A stretch of DNA of 64,000 nt from NCBI RefSeq assembly GCF_000716785.1, contig NZ_JNYY01000001.1:496001-560000 (forward strand). Direction: 5' to 3'. The position numbers were made by a program, and so were the translations under genes. This DNA is from Amycolatopsis vancoresmycina (lineage in GTDB: Bacteria > Actinomycetota > Actinomycetes > Mycobacteriales > Pseudonocardiaceae). Positions 53,543-60,348 of this stretch are shown here, one piece after another (within the stretch, counting starts at the first letter, position 1; every line of letters begins with the position of its first letter). The notes beneath the pieces are model-generated. The model was not told the origin of the DNA. It saw only the letters and a list, made by a program, of their open reading frames with translations, and made no database searches.

Positions 53543-53731
53543 AGCCTGTGTCCTTCCCCCAGTCGCTTCTTCCCCCGACGGGGTGATCCTCTCCACCGGC
53601 TGTCGTGGAGGTCCTCTTCCGGAGTGCGGATCGCGGGCTCGGCCGGATGCCGGACCCAGCACGACCGGAGATGACCATGGACCCGCGGCGGCACGAGGCT
53701 GGCAGGACCGCACGCGCGAGAAGGGGTGGAC
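53543..53731. promoter_or_regulatory. Divergent promoter region of the NRPS operon and the MFS/PPOX/DDAH genes
   Basis: 189 nt between the divergent starts. The minus-strand side carries two GGGGGAAG repeats 16 nt apart just upstream of the NRPS start; one overlaps its RBS. No 11-bp-periodic SARP repeats were found here by eye. Initiation for the whole 22-kb synthetase operon should lie here. Confidence 0.45.
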
Positions 53732-55021
53732 GTGGACGCGCTCGAAGAGCAGAAGGTCCGGTGGCGGCGCCGGCCCGGCTGGGCCCGGCCGGACTTCTGG
53801 CGCGCCCCGATCGGCCCGATCTACGTCGCGACCCTGGTCCTTTCGGTCGGCAAGGGCGCCTGGTACGCGTGCTGGGCGATGTTCTACCTGCGCTCGATCG
53901 GCCTTTCGCCGGCCCAGTTCGGGTTCGGCATCACCGCCGCCGGGGTGGTGGGCATGGTGGCCGGGATGCCGTTCGGCTACCTCGCCGACCGGGTCGGCCC
54001 GCGCGAGGTGCTCTTCGGCCTCACGCTGGTGCGGGGCCTGGCGATCCTTTCGCTGGCCCTCGTCGGCGGGTTCTGGGCGGTCATGCTGGTGACGTGCGTG
54101 GTCGTGATGGTCGAGCGCGCGGCGCCGGGCATCCGGATCGCCGTCATCTCGGGCCTGACGACCGGGCCGGAGCGGTTGAAGGCGCTGTCGAACACCCACG
54201 TCATGAAGGAGTCGGGCGCGGTCGTCGGCTCCCTGATCGGCGGGGTGATCCTCTTCTTCGACACCCAGCCCGCCTACCTCGCGATGGTGCTGCTCTGCGG
54301 GGGGACGAACCTGGCCTTCGCGCTCCTGCTGCTGCGGGTGCCGCACGTGGAGTCGCTGCGCGAGCGCCGGGTCACGCGCAAGGTGCTGGTGCTGCGCGAC
54401 CGGCCGTTCCTCGTGCTGACGGCGCTGAGCGGGGTGCTGGCGCTGAACTGGGGCGTCTACGACTCGGGGCTGCCGGTCTGGTTGACCACGCACACGCACG
54501 CGCCGCCGTGGACGATGGGCGCGCTGATGGTGTTCAACGGCATCGTGATCGTGCTGCTGCTCAACCGGTTCACCCAGGCGGCGGCGACCGTGCCGAGCGC
54601 GAGCCGGCTCGCGGTCGTCTCCGGCGTGGTGCTCGCGCTGTCCTGCGTGGTCTACGCGACGACGGACGGCGGGACCGGGTTCGTGGTGATCGCGCTGCTG
54701 TTCGCGGGAGCCGCGGTGCACACGGTGGGCGAGCTGTTCGTGCTCGGCAGCGGCTACGGGCTTTCGGTGGGGATGACGAAGGACGAGGCCCACGGCGAGT
54801 ACCAGGGCATGTACGGGCTGGGCGAGGGGACTGCCATGATGCTCGCGCCCGGCCTGCTGACCGCGTTGCTCAGCGGCTGGGGCGTGGCCGGGTGGCTCCT
54901 GCTCGGCGGGCTGTTCCTCGTCGCCGGCGCCGGCCTGCTGTTCACCGGCCGCTGGTCGGTGCGCGAGCGGCGCGGGGCGGAGCCGGCCGGCGCACCGGCC
55001 GACGTGAAAGCCGCCGCGTGA
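53732..55021 (+). CDS. MFS transporter, probable peptide exporter
   Basis: 429 aa from the GTG at 53732, because AAGGGG lies 5 nt upstream; a GTG 6 nt earlier overlaps this RBS. About 12 hydrophobic segments are visible, e.g. PIYVATLVLSVGKGAWYACW and MLVTCVVVMVERAAPG. The MFS loop motif GYLADRVGPREVLFG between segments 2 and 3 is a good match to motif A (G..aDr.Gr). Divergent from the NRPS operon and first in a plus-strand unit, it is the likely efflux or self-resistance transporter for the product. It overlaps or abuts the following PPOX-like gene. Confidence 0.87.
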   Translation: MDALEEQKVRWRRRPGWARPDFWRAPIGPIYVATLVLSVGKGAWYACWAMFYLRSIGLSPAQFGFGITAAGVVGMVAGMPFGYLADRVGPREVLFGLTLVRGLAILSLALVGGFWAVMLVTCVVVMVERAAPGIRIAVISGLTTGPERLKALSNTHVMKESGAVVGSLIGGVILFFDTQPAYLAMVLLCGGTNLAFALLLLRVPHVESLRERRVTRKVLVLRDRPFLVLTALSGVLALNWGVYDSGLPVWLTTHTHAPPWTMGALMVFNGIVIVLLLNRFTQAAATVPSASRLAVVSGVVLALSCVVYATTDGGTGFVVIALLFAGAAVHTVGELFVLGSGYGLSVGMTKDEAHGEYQGMYGLGEGTAMMLAPGLLTALLSGWGVAGWLLLGGLFLVAGAGLLFTGRWSVRERRGAEPAGAPADVKAAA

Positions 55022-55041
55022 CGGCGAACGGAAGGGACCTC

Positions 55042-55509
55042 GTGGACCGCACTGCCGAACTGACCACCGTCGCGAAGGACGTCGTCGACACCAACCTGTA
55101 CATGACGCTGGGCACGGCGGACGAGTCGGGGACGCCGTGGGTGTCGCCGGTGTACTACGTCGCCTCGGACACCTACGGCGAGTTCTACTGGGCGTCGAAG
55201 ACCGACACGGCGCACTCGCGCAACCTGGCGGTCCGCTCCGGCCTGAGCATCGTGATCTTCGATTCCCGGGTGCCGGTGTACCAGGGCCGGGCGGTGTTCC
55301 TGAAGGCCGTCGGCGAGGAGCTGTCGGGCGACGACCTCACGGCCGGTATCGAGGTGTACAACGGCCCGTCGGCTTCGCGCGGGGTTCCGCCGCTGGACCG
55401 CGAAGACGTCGAAGGTGCGGCGATCTACCGCCTGTACCGCGCCACGGTTTCCGAGCACTTCACCCTCGACCCCGCGGGCCACGACCTGCGGGTGCCGGTC
55501 ACCTTCTGA
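55042..55509 (+). CDS. Pyridoxamine 5'-phosphate oxidase-family (FMN-binding split barrel) protein
   Basis: 155 aa from the GTG at 55042, supported by GGAAGGG 5 nt upstream. A GTG at 55018 that overlaps the MFS stop is the alternative and adds 8 residues. The family pattern is seen in YMTLGTADESGTPWVSPVYY, FYWASKTDTAHSRNLAVR and VIFDSRVPVYQGRAVFLKA. This matches split-barrel flavin or F420 oxidoreductases. RLYRATVSEHFTLDP is the typical C-terminal strand. The substrate is unknown; a tailoring oxidation or a detoxifying role within the cluster is possible. It is cotranscribed with the MFS and DDAH-like genes. Confidence 0.75.
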   Translation: MDRTAELTTVAKDVVDTNLYMTLGTADESGTPWVSPVYYVASDTYGEFYWASKTDTAHSRNLAVRSGLSIVIFDSRVPVYQGRAVFLKAVGEELSGDDLTAGIEVYNGPSASRGVPPLDREDVEGAAIYRLYRATVSEHFTLDPAGHDLRVPVTF

Positions 55510-55532
55510 CCGCGTCGCATGGAAGGACAGGC

Positions 55533-56324
55533 GTGAACACGGTTCTGCTGATGTCCGACGCCAGGTACTTCCGCGTCGACTACGTGATCAACCCGTACAT
55601 GGACACCGCGGTCCAGCCGGACCCGGCCGCCGCGGCGGCCGAGCACGACGCCCTGGTGCGGGCCCACCTGGCGGCGGGCCGCAAGGTGGAGCTGCTGCCC
55701 TCGGCCCCGGAGTGCCCGGACATGGTCTACACGGCCAACGCGGCGGTGGTCCGCGGCCGCCGTGCGGTGCTGGCGAACCTGCCACCGGAGCGCCGGGCCG
55801 AGACGCCGTACCACCGCGAGTGGTTCTCCGGCAACGGTTTCGAGGTGATCCAGAGCCCGTACGAGTTCAGCGGCCAGGGCGACGCCTTGGCGTGCGGCAA
55901 CCTGCTGCTGGCGGGCCACGGCCAGCGCACGGACCCCCGCGCGCACGACGTCGTGGCGGATTTCCTGGGTTACGAGATCGTGCCGCTGCGCACGACCGGC
56001 CCCCGCTGGTACGACCTGGACCTGGTGGTGGCGGTGCTCGGCCCCGAGTTGCTGGCCTACCACCCGGAGGCACTGGACGAGCCGAGCCGGGCTCGCCTGC
56101 GCGGCTTGGGCCGTGAGCTGATCGAGGTGGGCGAGCAGGAGGCGAGCGGCTTCGCGCTCAACCTGGTCAGCGACGGGACGACGGTGACGATGACGGCGGG
56201 CGCGCCGAAGCTGGCGGCGGAGCTGCGCGAGCGCGGGTTGACGGTGGTGGAGCTCGACACGACCCAGCTGCGCAAGGGCGGCGGGGGAGTCCGCTGCACG
56301 GCGTTGACGCTCGACAACCCGTGA
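55533..56324 (+). CDS. Arginine deiminase/DDAH-superfamily protein with altered active site
   Basis: 263 aa, GTG at 55533 with GGAAGGA upstream. The superfamily pattern is clear: PECPDMVYTANAAVV, GHGQRTDPRAHD, and GGGGVRCTAL with Cys255 near the C-terminus as the catalytic nucleophile of amidinotransferase-fold enzymes. Where DDAH-like relatives have a catalytic His (FYHLD-type motif), this protein has RWYDLD, an Asp. Activity may therefore differ or be lost. Members hydrolyse or transfer the guanidino group of arginine derivatives. Beside an NRPS with an acidic-pocket A domain, it could make an arginine-derived building block. That link is inference. Confidence 0.75.
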   Translation: MNTVLLMSDARYFRVDYVINPYMDTAVQPDPAAAAAEHDALVRAHLAAGRKVELLPSAPECPDMVYTANAAVVRGRRAVLANLPPERRAETPYHREWFSGNGFEVIQSPYEFSGQGDALACGNLLLAGHGQRTDPRAHDVVADFLGYEIVPLRTTGPRWYDLDLVVAVLGPELLAYHPEALDEPSRARLRGLGRELIEVGEQEASGFALNLVSDGTTVTMTAGAPKLAAELRERGLTVVELDTTQLRKGGGGVRCTALTLDNP

Positions 56325-56325
56325 C

Positions 56326-56343
56326 TGTCGACCGATTGTCGAC
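56326..56343 (+). promoter_or_regulatory. Two heptamer direct repeats with 11-bp period upstream of the SARP gene
   Basis: TGTCGAC at 56326-56332 and again at 56337-56343, separated by CGAT. Heptamers repeated every 11 bp are the standard layout of SARP binding sites. They start right after the DDAH-like stop and end 60 nt before the SARP GTG, so autoregulation or control by another SARP is plausible. Confidence 0.5.
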
Positions 56344-56403
56344 GGAGCATGGGAATGTCCAACGCGGGGGACGGGCCAGTCCCCGCGATGGACGGGAGGG
56401 CAC

Positions 56404-57165
56404 GTGCGCGTCAGACTCCTCGGCCCGGTCGACGCCGTCGTCGGCGGTGCGCCGGTGGCGATACCGGGATTGCGGCGGAAAGCGGTCCTCGCGGTCCTCG
56501 GCCTGCACGACGAAGGCATCGTCGGCACCGGGCGGCTCATCGAAGCCGTGTGGGGTGACAAGGCGGGCGGGGCATCGCTGAACACCCTGCAAAGCCACGT
56601 GTCCGCCCTCCGCCGCCTGCTCGGGAACCGGGGCGCGATCGTCGCCCGCTCGCCCGGTTACCTGCTCGGTTCGGGTACGACCGACGTGGCCGAGGCGCGG
56701 CACCTGGTCGAGCGGGGCGAGTCGGGCGAGGACCCGGCGGAGAGCGCCGCGACGCTGCGGGCCGCGCTGGGCCTGTGGCGGGACCGTTCGCTGGTCGACG
56801 TCGGCGGGGTGGGGTGGCTGGACGAACAGGCCGCCGGCCTGGAGCGGCTGCGGACGCGGGCGCAGCTGGCGCTGATCCGGGCCCGGCTCGCCCTCGGCGA
56901 GCACGCGCAGCTCGAACCCGACCTGGAGCGGCTGGCCCGCGCCCGCCCGTTCGACGAACAGGTCCACGCGCAGCTGATGTTCGCGCTGTACCGGACCGGC
57001 CGGCAGGCCGACGCGCTGTCGGTGTACCGCCGGCTGCGCGCGGCCTTGGCCGACAACCTGGGCATCGACCCCAACCAGCGGCTGCGTGACCTCGAAACCG
57101 CGATCCTGCGGCAGGATCCGGCGCTCGAGGAGTCCGCGGTCACCGTCCGGCTGCTGGCCGGCTGA
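56404..57165 (+). CDS. SARP-family transcriptional activator (BTAD)
   Basis: 253 aa, GTG at 56404 with GGGAGGG upstream. The N-terminal ~95 residues are an OmpR-type wHTH: VRLLGPVDAVVGGAPVAIPG, then LIEAVWGDKAGGASLNTLQS and HVSALRRLLG. The rest is a bacterial transcriptional activation domain: WLDEQAAGLERLRTRAQLAL and ALYRTGRQADALSVYRRLRA ending in LGIDPNQRLRDLE. It is a short SARP with no ATPase. It is the obvious pathway-specific activator candidate. Repeats of the type SARPs bind lie both upstream of it and just downstream, before the secreted-protein genes. Confidence 0.92.
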   Translation: MRVRLLGPVDAVVGGAPVAIPGLRRKAVLAVLGLHDEGIVGTGRLIEAVWGDKAGGASLNTLQSHVSALRRLLGNRGAIVARSPGYLLGSGTTDVAEARHLVERGESGEDPAESAATLRAALGLWRDRSLVDVGGVGWLDEQAAGLERLRTRAQLALIRARLALGEHAQLEPDLERLARARPFDEQVHAQLMFALYRTGRQADALSVYRRLRAALADNLGIDPNQRLRDLETAILRQDPALEESAVTVRLLAG

Positions 57166-57173
57166 CCACCGGT

Positions 57174-57205
57174 TTTCAGCGCCGCGTCAGTGCCGTTTCA
57201 GCGCC
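57174..57205 (+). promoter_or_regulatory. Three 11-bp-periodic repeats, probable SARP operator
   Basis: TTTCAGCGCC (57174), CGTCAGTGCC (57185) and TTTCAGCGCC (57196) are spaced exactly 11 bp apart, giving the consensus NNTCAGNGCC. This is the period of SARP/AfsR operators. The array starts 9 nt after the SARP stop and lies 68 nt before the start of the G1 peptidase gene. Confidence 0.7.
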
Positions 57206-57272
57206 CGTTGGCAGAGTCGGCGCGGGCCCGGCTGCCGATGCCGGTGCCGATCTTCGAAGGCAAGGGGGCTCC

Positions 57273-58100
57273 ATGAAACTTCGACGGATCCTGCCACTGG
57301 CCGCCCTGGCGGCGGTGGCGGCCGTGTTCGGCGCCGGGGCCACGGCGGCCGCCGGCGCCGCGAGCGCACCGCTGGGGTACGCCGGCGCGGCCCGGCACAC
57401 CGGCTTCTCGCCCGCGGTCGCCGGTCCGCTGGTCAACGCGACCTCGCGGAACTGGGCCGGCTACGCCATCACCTCGCTGTCCTCGCCCGCCGCCACCTTC
57501 ACCCACGTGCACGGTTCGTGGACGCAGCGGCCGGTCACCTGCCCGGCGTCGGACGCCTGGGCGGTGTTCTGGGTCGGGTTCGACGGGTGGACCAACGGCA
57601 CGGTCGAGCAGGGCGGCAGCTCGGCCCGGTGCATCAACGGCACCCCGGTCTACGAGCTGTGGTGGGAGATGTTCCCGACCAACGCGATCCAGCCGGTGCT
57701 GACCATCAACGCCGGCGACTCGGTGAGCGCGGACGTCACCTACAACGCGGCCACCGCGCAGTACACGATCACCGTCGCCGACGCGACCCAGCACACGAGC
57801 TTCACCACCACCCAGACGTGCGCGGCCACCCTGACCTGCTCCCGCAGCAGCGCCGACTGGGTCGTCGAGGACGTGGGCCGGTTCGGGTCCGGCGACTTCT
57901 TCCCGCTCGCCAACTACGGCCGGGCCCTGATGAACAACTCGGTCGGCAGCGACAACGCCGGCCACAGCGGGTCGATGACCGCGAGCTCGACCTGGCAGCG
58001 GACCAAGATCCAGGAGCAGGACACGACCACCACCTACGCCACGACCGGCGACACCAGCACCAACGGCCAGAACTTCGCGGTCACCTGGGCGCACCAGTGA
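57273..58100 (+). CDS. Secreted G1-family glutamic endopeptidase (eqolisin-like)
   Basis: 275 aa, ATG at 57273 with AAGGGGG upstream. Signal peptide ~1-31 (RRILPLAALAAVAAVFGA). A short propeptide-like stretch is followed by NWAGYAITS, FWVGFDGWTNGTVEQGG and YELWWEMFP. SADWVVEDVGRF is also present. The catalytic dyad of eqolisins fits Gln113 (VEQGG) and Glu199 (WVVED). Cys90/120 and Cys183/189 could form disulfides. G1 peptidases are acid proteases best known from fungi. The gene is coupled to the next secreted protein by a GTGA overlap and lies behind the SARP-type repeats. Confidence 0.85.
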   Translation: MKLRRILPLAALAAVAAVFGAGATAAAGAASAPLGYAGAARHTGFSPAVAGPLVNATSRNWAGYAITSLSSPAATFTHVHGSWTQRPVTCPASDAWAVFWVGFDGWTNGTVEQGGSSARCINGTPVYELWWEMFPTNAIQPVLTINAGDSVSADVTYNAATAQYTITVADATQHTSFTTTQTCAATLTCSRSSADWVVEDVGRFGSGDFFPLANYGRALMNNSVGSDNAGHSGSMTASSTWQRTKIQEQDTTTTYATTGDTSTNGQNFAVTWAHQ

Positions 58101-58732
58101 GGCGCGTGGCGCTGGTGGTGTCCGCGGCCGTGACCGCCCTGGTGGCGGCCGTGACGCCGGCGCTGGCCGCGAACCCGATCACGATTTCCAACGGCCTGTT
58201 CAACAACAGCGCCGCGCTGGCCTGGTCGTCGGCGCCGAGCACGACGATGGGCGATAGGACCGTGACCAGGTCGGCCTCGGGGCTGGTCGCCAGCGGCCTG
58301 ACGGGGTCGGTGTTCCACCAGACGCTCGGCGTGTCGAGGTACATGTTCATCGGCACCCACAACTACGTCCTGTTCCTGGAGACACCGACCGGCGGCGGCA
58401 CCCGTTCGGTGTCGCTGGTGGACTTCACCACCACCCCGCCCACCGAGCGGCCGATCCTGTCGGTCCTGGTCACCTCGGCGGCGGTGAGCTCACCGGGCGT
58501 CCAGTTCAGCGTGGGAACCGGCGACGCGTTCTTCGTGTTCGCGCCCACCGGCACGACGGTGGCGGGACTGGGCATCTACCGCAGTGACAACGGCACGATC
58601 CTCTGCCCCGGCCCACCACCGCTGACACCGACCGGCCAGCTGTTCGGCGAGGCGACGGCCACCCAGCTCCGGATCAAGATGGGCGGCACGGTCCTGGCGG
58701 CGTGCACCCGCCCACCGGGCACCAGCGGCTGA
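58097..58732 (+). CDS. Small secreted protein of unknown function
   Basis: 211 aa from the GTG at 58097, overlapping the peptidase stop (GTGA). It has a signal peptide (RRVALVVSAAVTALVAAVTP, cleavage near ALA-AN). The mature part is Thr/Ser/Gly-rich and probably all-beta, with only two cysteines late in the protein (ILCPGPP, VLAACTRP). No family was recognised. Translational coupling to the G1 peptidase suggests a joint role, such as a substrate, an inhibitor or a cell-wall partner. That is inference. Confidence 0.7.
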   Translation: MRRVALVVSAAVTALVAAVTPALAANPITISNGLFNNSAALAWSSAPSTTMGDRTVTRSASGLVASGLTGSVFHQTLGVSRYMFIGTHNYVLFLETPTGGGTRSVSLVDFTTTPPTERPILSVLVTSAAVSSPGVQFSVGTGDAFFVFAPTGTTVAGLGIYRSDNGTILCPGPPPLTPTGQLFGEATATQLRIKMGGTVLAACTRPPGTSG

Positions 58733-58739
58733 CTCCCTG

Positions 58740-58783
58740 CGCCGGGTGGCGGTCACGCTGGTGCGCGTGACCGCCACCCGGCG
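58740..58783. terminator. Strong 18-bp-stem terminator between convergent units
   Basis: CGCCGGGTGGCGGTCACG (58740-58757) pairs perfectly with CGTGACCGCCACCCGGCG (58766-58783) around an 8-nt loop. It ends 8 nt before the stop of the convergent putative toxin gene, so it probably ends transcription in both directions. Confidence 0.88.
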
Positions 58784-58791
58784 GCCGGTGA

Positions 58792-60336
58792 CTACGTCGT
58801 CGAATTGTGCCAGCGGACGCCGGTGGGCTCGGGCAGCCCACTGGAGAAAGCGCGGGCCAGGCTGCGGTCTCCGCGCGATTCCGCCGTGTCGCAAGCTGCG
58901 CGGAGGAGCGGGTGGAGCTCGGGGTAATCCCGGGCATAACGCCAACTGCGGTCGAGGTAGTGGTGGAGGCTCTCTCCCAGGACGGTACAGCCGAGATCGC
59001 CTTCGAGGTAAGCGCGCAGCGCCACCCGATCATGCAGGTTGACGTCTCCCGGCTCGAGTCTTCGAGGTGCTTTCTCGCCGCCGACCACGATCAGATCGGT
59101 CCCGCTCACCTCGTCGACGTTCACGGTACTGATGCCGGCACGACGAAGGGCCTCCTCGGCCACCTCGAACGCACTGTCCGGGCCTTCCCCGCCGCGCGCA
59201 CGATAGATCTGCACGGTCAATTGTTGCACTACCGTTTCCCGGTCGGTTCCGCGCGCCTCCAGCAACTCCGCCAGGAACTTTTCGACCTGGCCGGCGATCC
59301 GTCCAACGTCCGCACCGGCGTCGATGTGGTCGAGAAAAGCGAGCTTGGCCTGGCCGCAGTAGAGCGTTATCGCCGTGCAGGTCTTGAGGTTGTAGGTGTA
59401 GGCGAGCTCTTCCCCGATGAAGTGGAAAAGGGAATTCCGCTCGCCGACCGACTCGGCGATTTCCGGATTGTCCTGATTGACGTAGCGACCACGAGCGAGC
59501 ACCTCTTCAACCTCGGGCGAGAGCCGGAAATCCGCCGACGCTCGATCGCTCGCGCGTTCACTCTCCTTTTCTGCTTCGGCGTGCCTTGCCGGGCGGGTCC
59601 GGTAGCGCGTGGCGTAGGTCTTGCCGTCGACCAGCGTCGATGCGTCATCGACGGGTGCGCCGTCGGGACTGAACACCTTGACGGTCGCGGGCTTCGCGCG
59701 GGTTTGCGCCACGACGAACTGCTTCAGATCGGCGATCGTATTGCCCTGGTCACAGGTCACGCTGAAGGTGTGACCGCGCAGCCGCAGGCGGAACACGGGA
59801 TCGCGCGCCTGGTCCCCTTCCCCTTCACCCTCCGCTTCCTCCACAAGGTCGGCCCAGTTCGCCTCGGCGATCTCGACGCGATAGTGGCCTGCGGTGAGCG
59901 GCGCGGTCTCCGGCACTTCGCGATCCGCGACGGATACCCGAAAGGTGGGGAGGATGGCTTCGGTGTTCGCCTCCGCAAACCGGATCAGGTCCTTGACCGT
60001 GTCGCCGCGGTCGCACGTCAGGGAAACCGTTTCCGCCGAACCGATCCGGGCCGTGAACTCCGTCGGCGCCTCCGCGGGCTGAGCCGTGTCCGTGTTCGTC
60101 GTTCTTTTGACCACTCGCTGCACGGAGTGGGCCCGCATGAGGTGGTTCACGGCCGCATTGCCCGCCGCGCGCTGCAGGGCCGGCAGGGATAGCCGGTCGG
60201 GATGCCGGAAAACCTGCGGACCCGCCTCCGGAACGGCCGTTTCGCGCTGCGGCGGCGGTCCCGGAACCGGCTCCGGTCTCCGCCGCCGTCTTCCGCTCAT
60301 CTTCAAAGAATCGCACCGCGGATTTCCGGCCGCCAT
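58792..60336 (-). CDS. Putative eCIS cargo: tag, two ubiquitin-like repeats, CheD-like deamidase domain
   Basis: 514 aa from the ATG at 60336; an ATG at 60300 (12 residues shorter) is possible, and neither has a strong RBS. After a basic, Pro-rich N-terminus, LQRAAGNAAV (54-63) is the motif that typifies eCIS-associated cargo. Two repeats of ~65 residues follow (94-156 and 182-246). Each has the beta-grasp pattern 'v.ltCD.G.Ti.DL', with SLTCDRGDTVKDL and SVTCDQGNTIADL. The C-terminal domain has Thr314, Cys320 and His337 in YTYNLKTC...FLDH. The -6/0/+17 spacing is that of the Thr-Cys-His site of CheD glutamine deamidases. RRAGISTVNVDEVSGTDLIV matches the later CheD strand-helix block. A protein deamidase acting in host cells is predicted. 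The TcA-like gene ends 12 nt upstream. Confidence 0.65.
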   Translation of the reverse strand: MAAGNPRCDSLKMSGRRRRRPEPVPGPPPQRETAVPEAGPQVFRHPDRLSLPALQRAAGNAAVNHLMRAHSVQRVVKRTTNTDTAQPAEAPTEFTARIGSAETVSLTCDRGDTVKDLIRFAEANTEAILPTFRVSVADREVPETAPLTAGHYRVEIAEANWADLVEEAEGEGEGDQARDPVFRLRLRGHTFSVTCDQGNTIADLKQFVVAQTRAKPATVKVFSPDGAPVDDASTLVDGKTYATRYRTRPARHAEAEKESERASDRASADFRLSPEVEEVLARGRYVNQDNPEIAESVGERNSLFHFIGEELAYTYNLKTCTAITLYCGQAKLAFLDHIDAGADVGRIAGQVEKFLAELLEARGTDRETVVQQLTVQIYRARGGEGPDSAFEVAEEALRRAGISTVNVDEVSGTDLIVVGGEKAPRRLEPGDVNLHDRVALRAYLEGDLGCTVLGESLHHYLDRSWRYARDYPELHPLLRAACDTAESRGDRSLARAFSSGLPEPTGVRWHNSTT

Positions 60337-60348
60337 TCCCCATCCGGG

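Noticed and set aside
58792..60336. DUF4157 metallopeptidase domain expected next to the LQRAAGNAAV motif
   Set aside because: No HExxH motif is present in this protein or in the other two tagged proteins.
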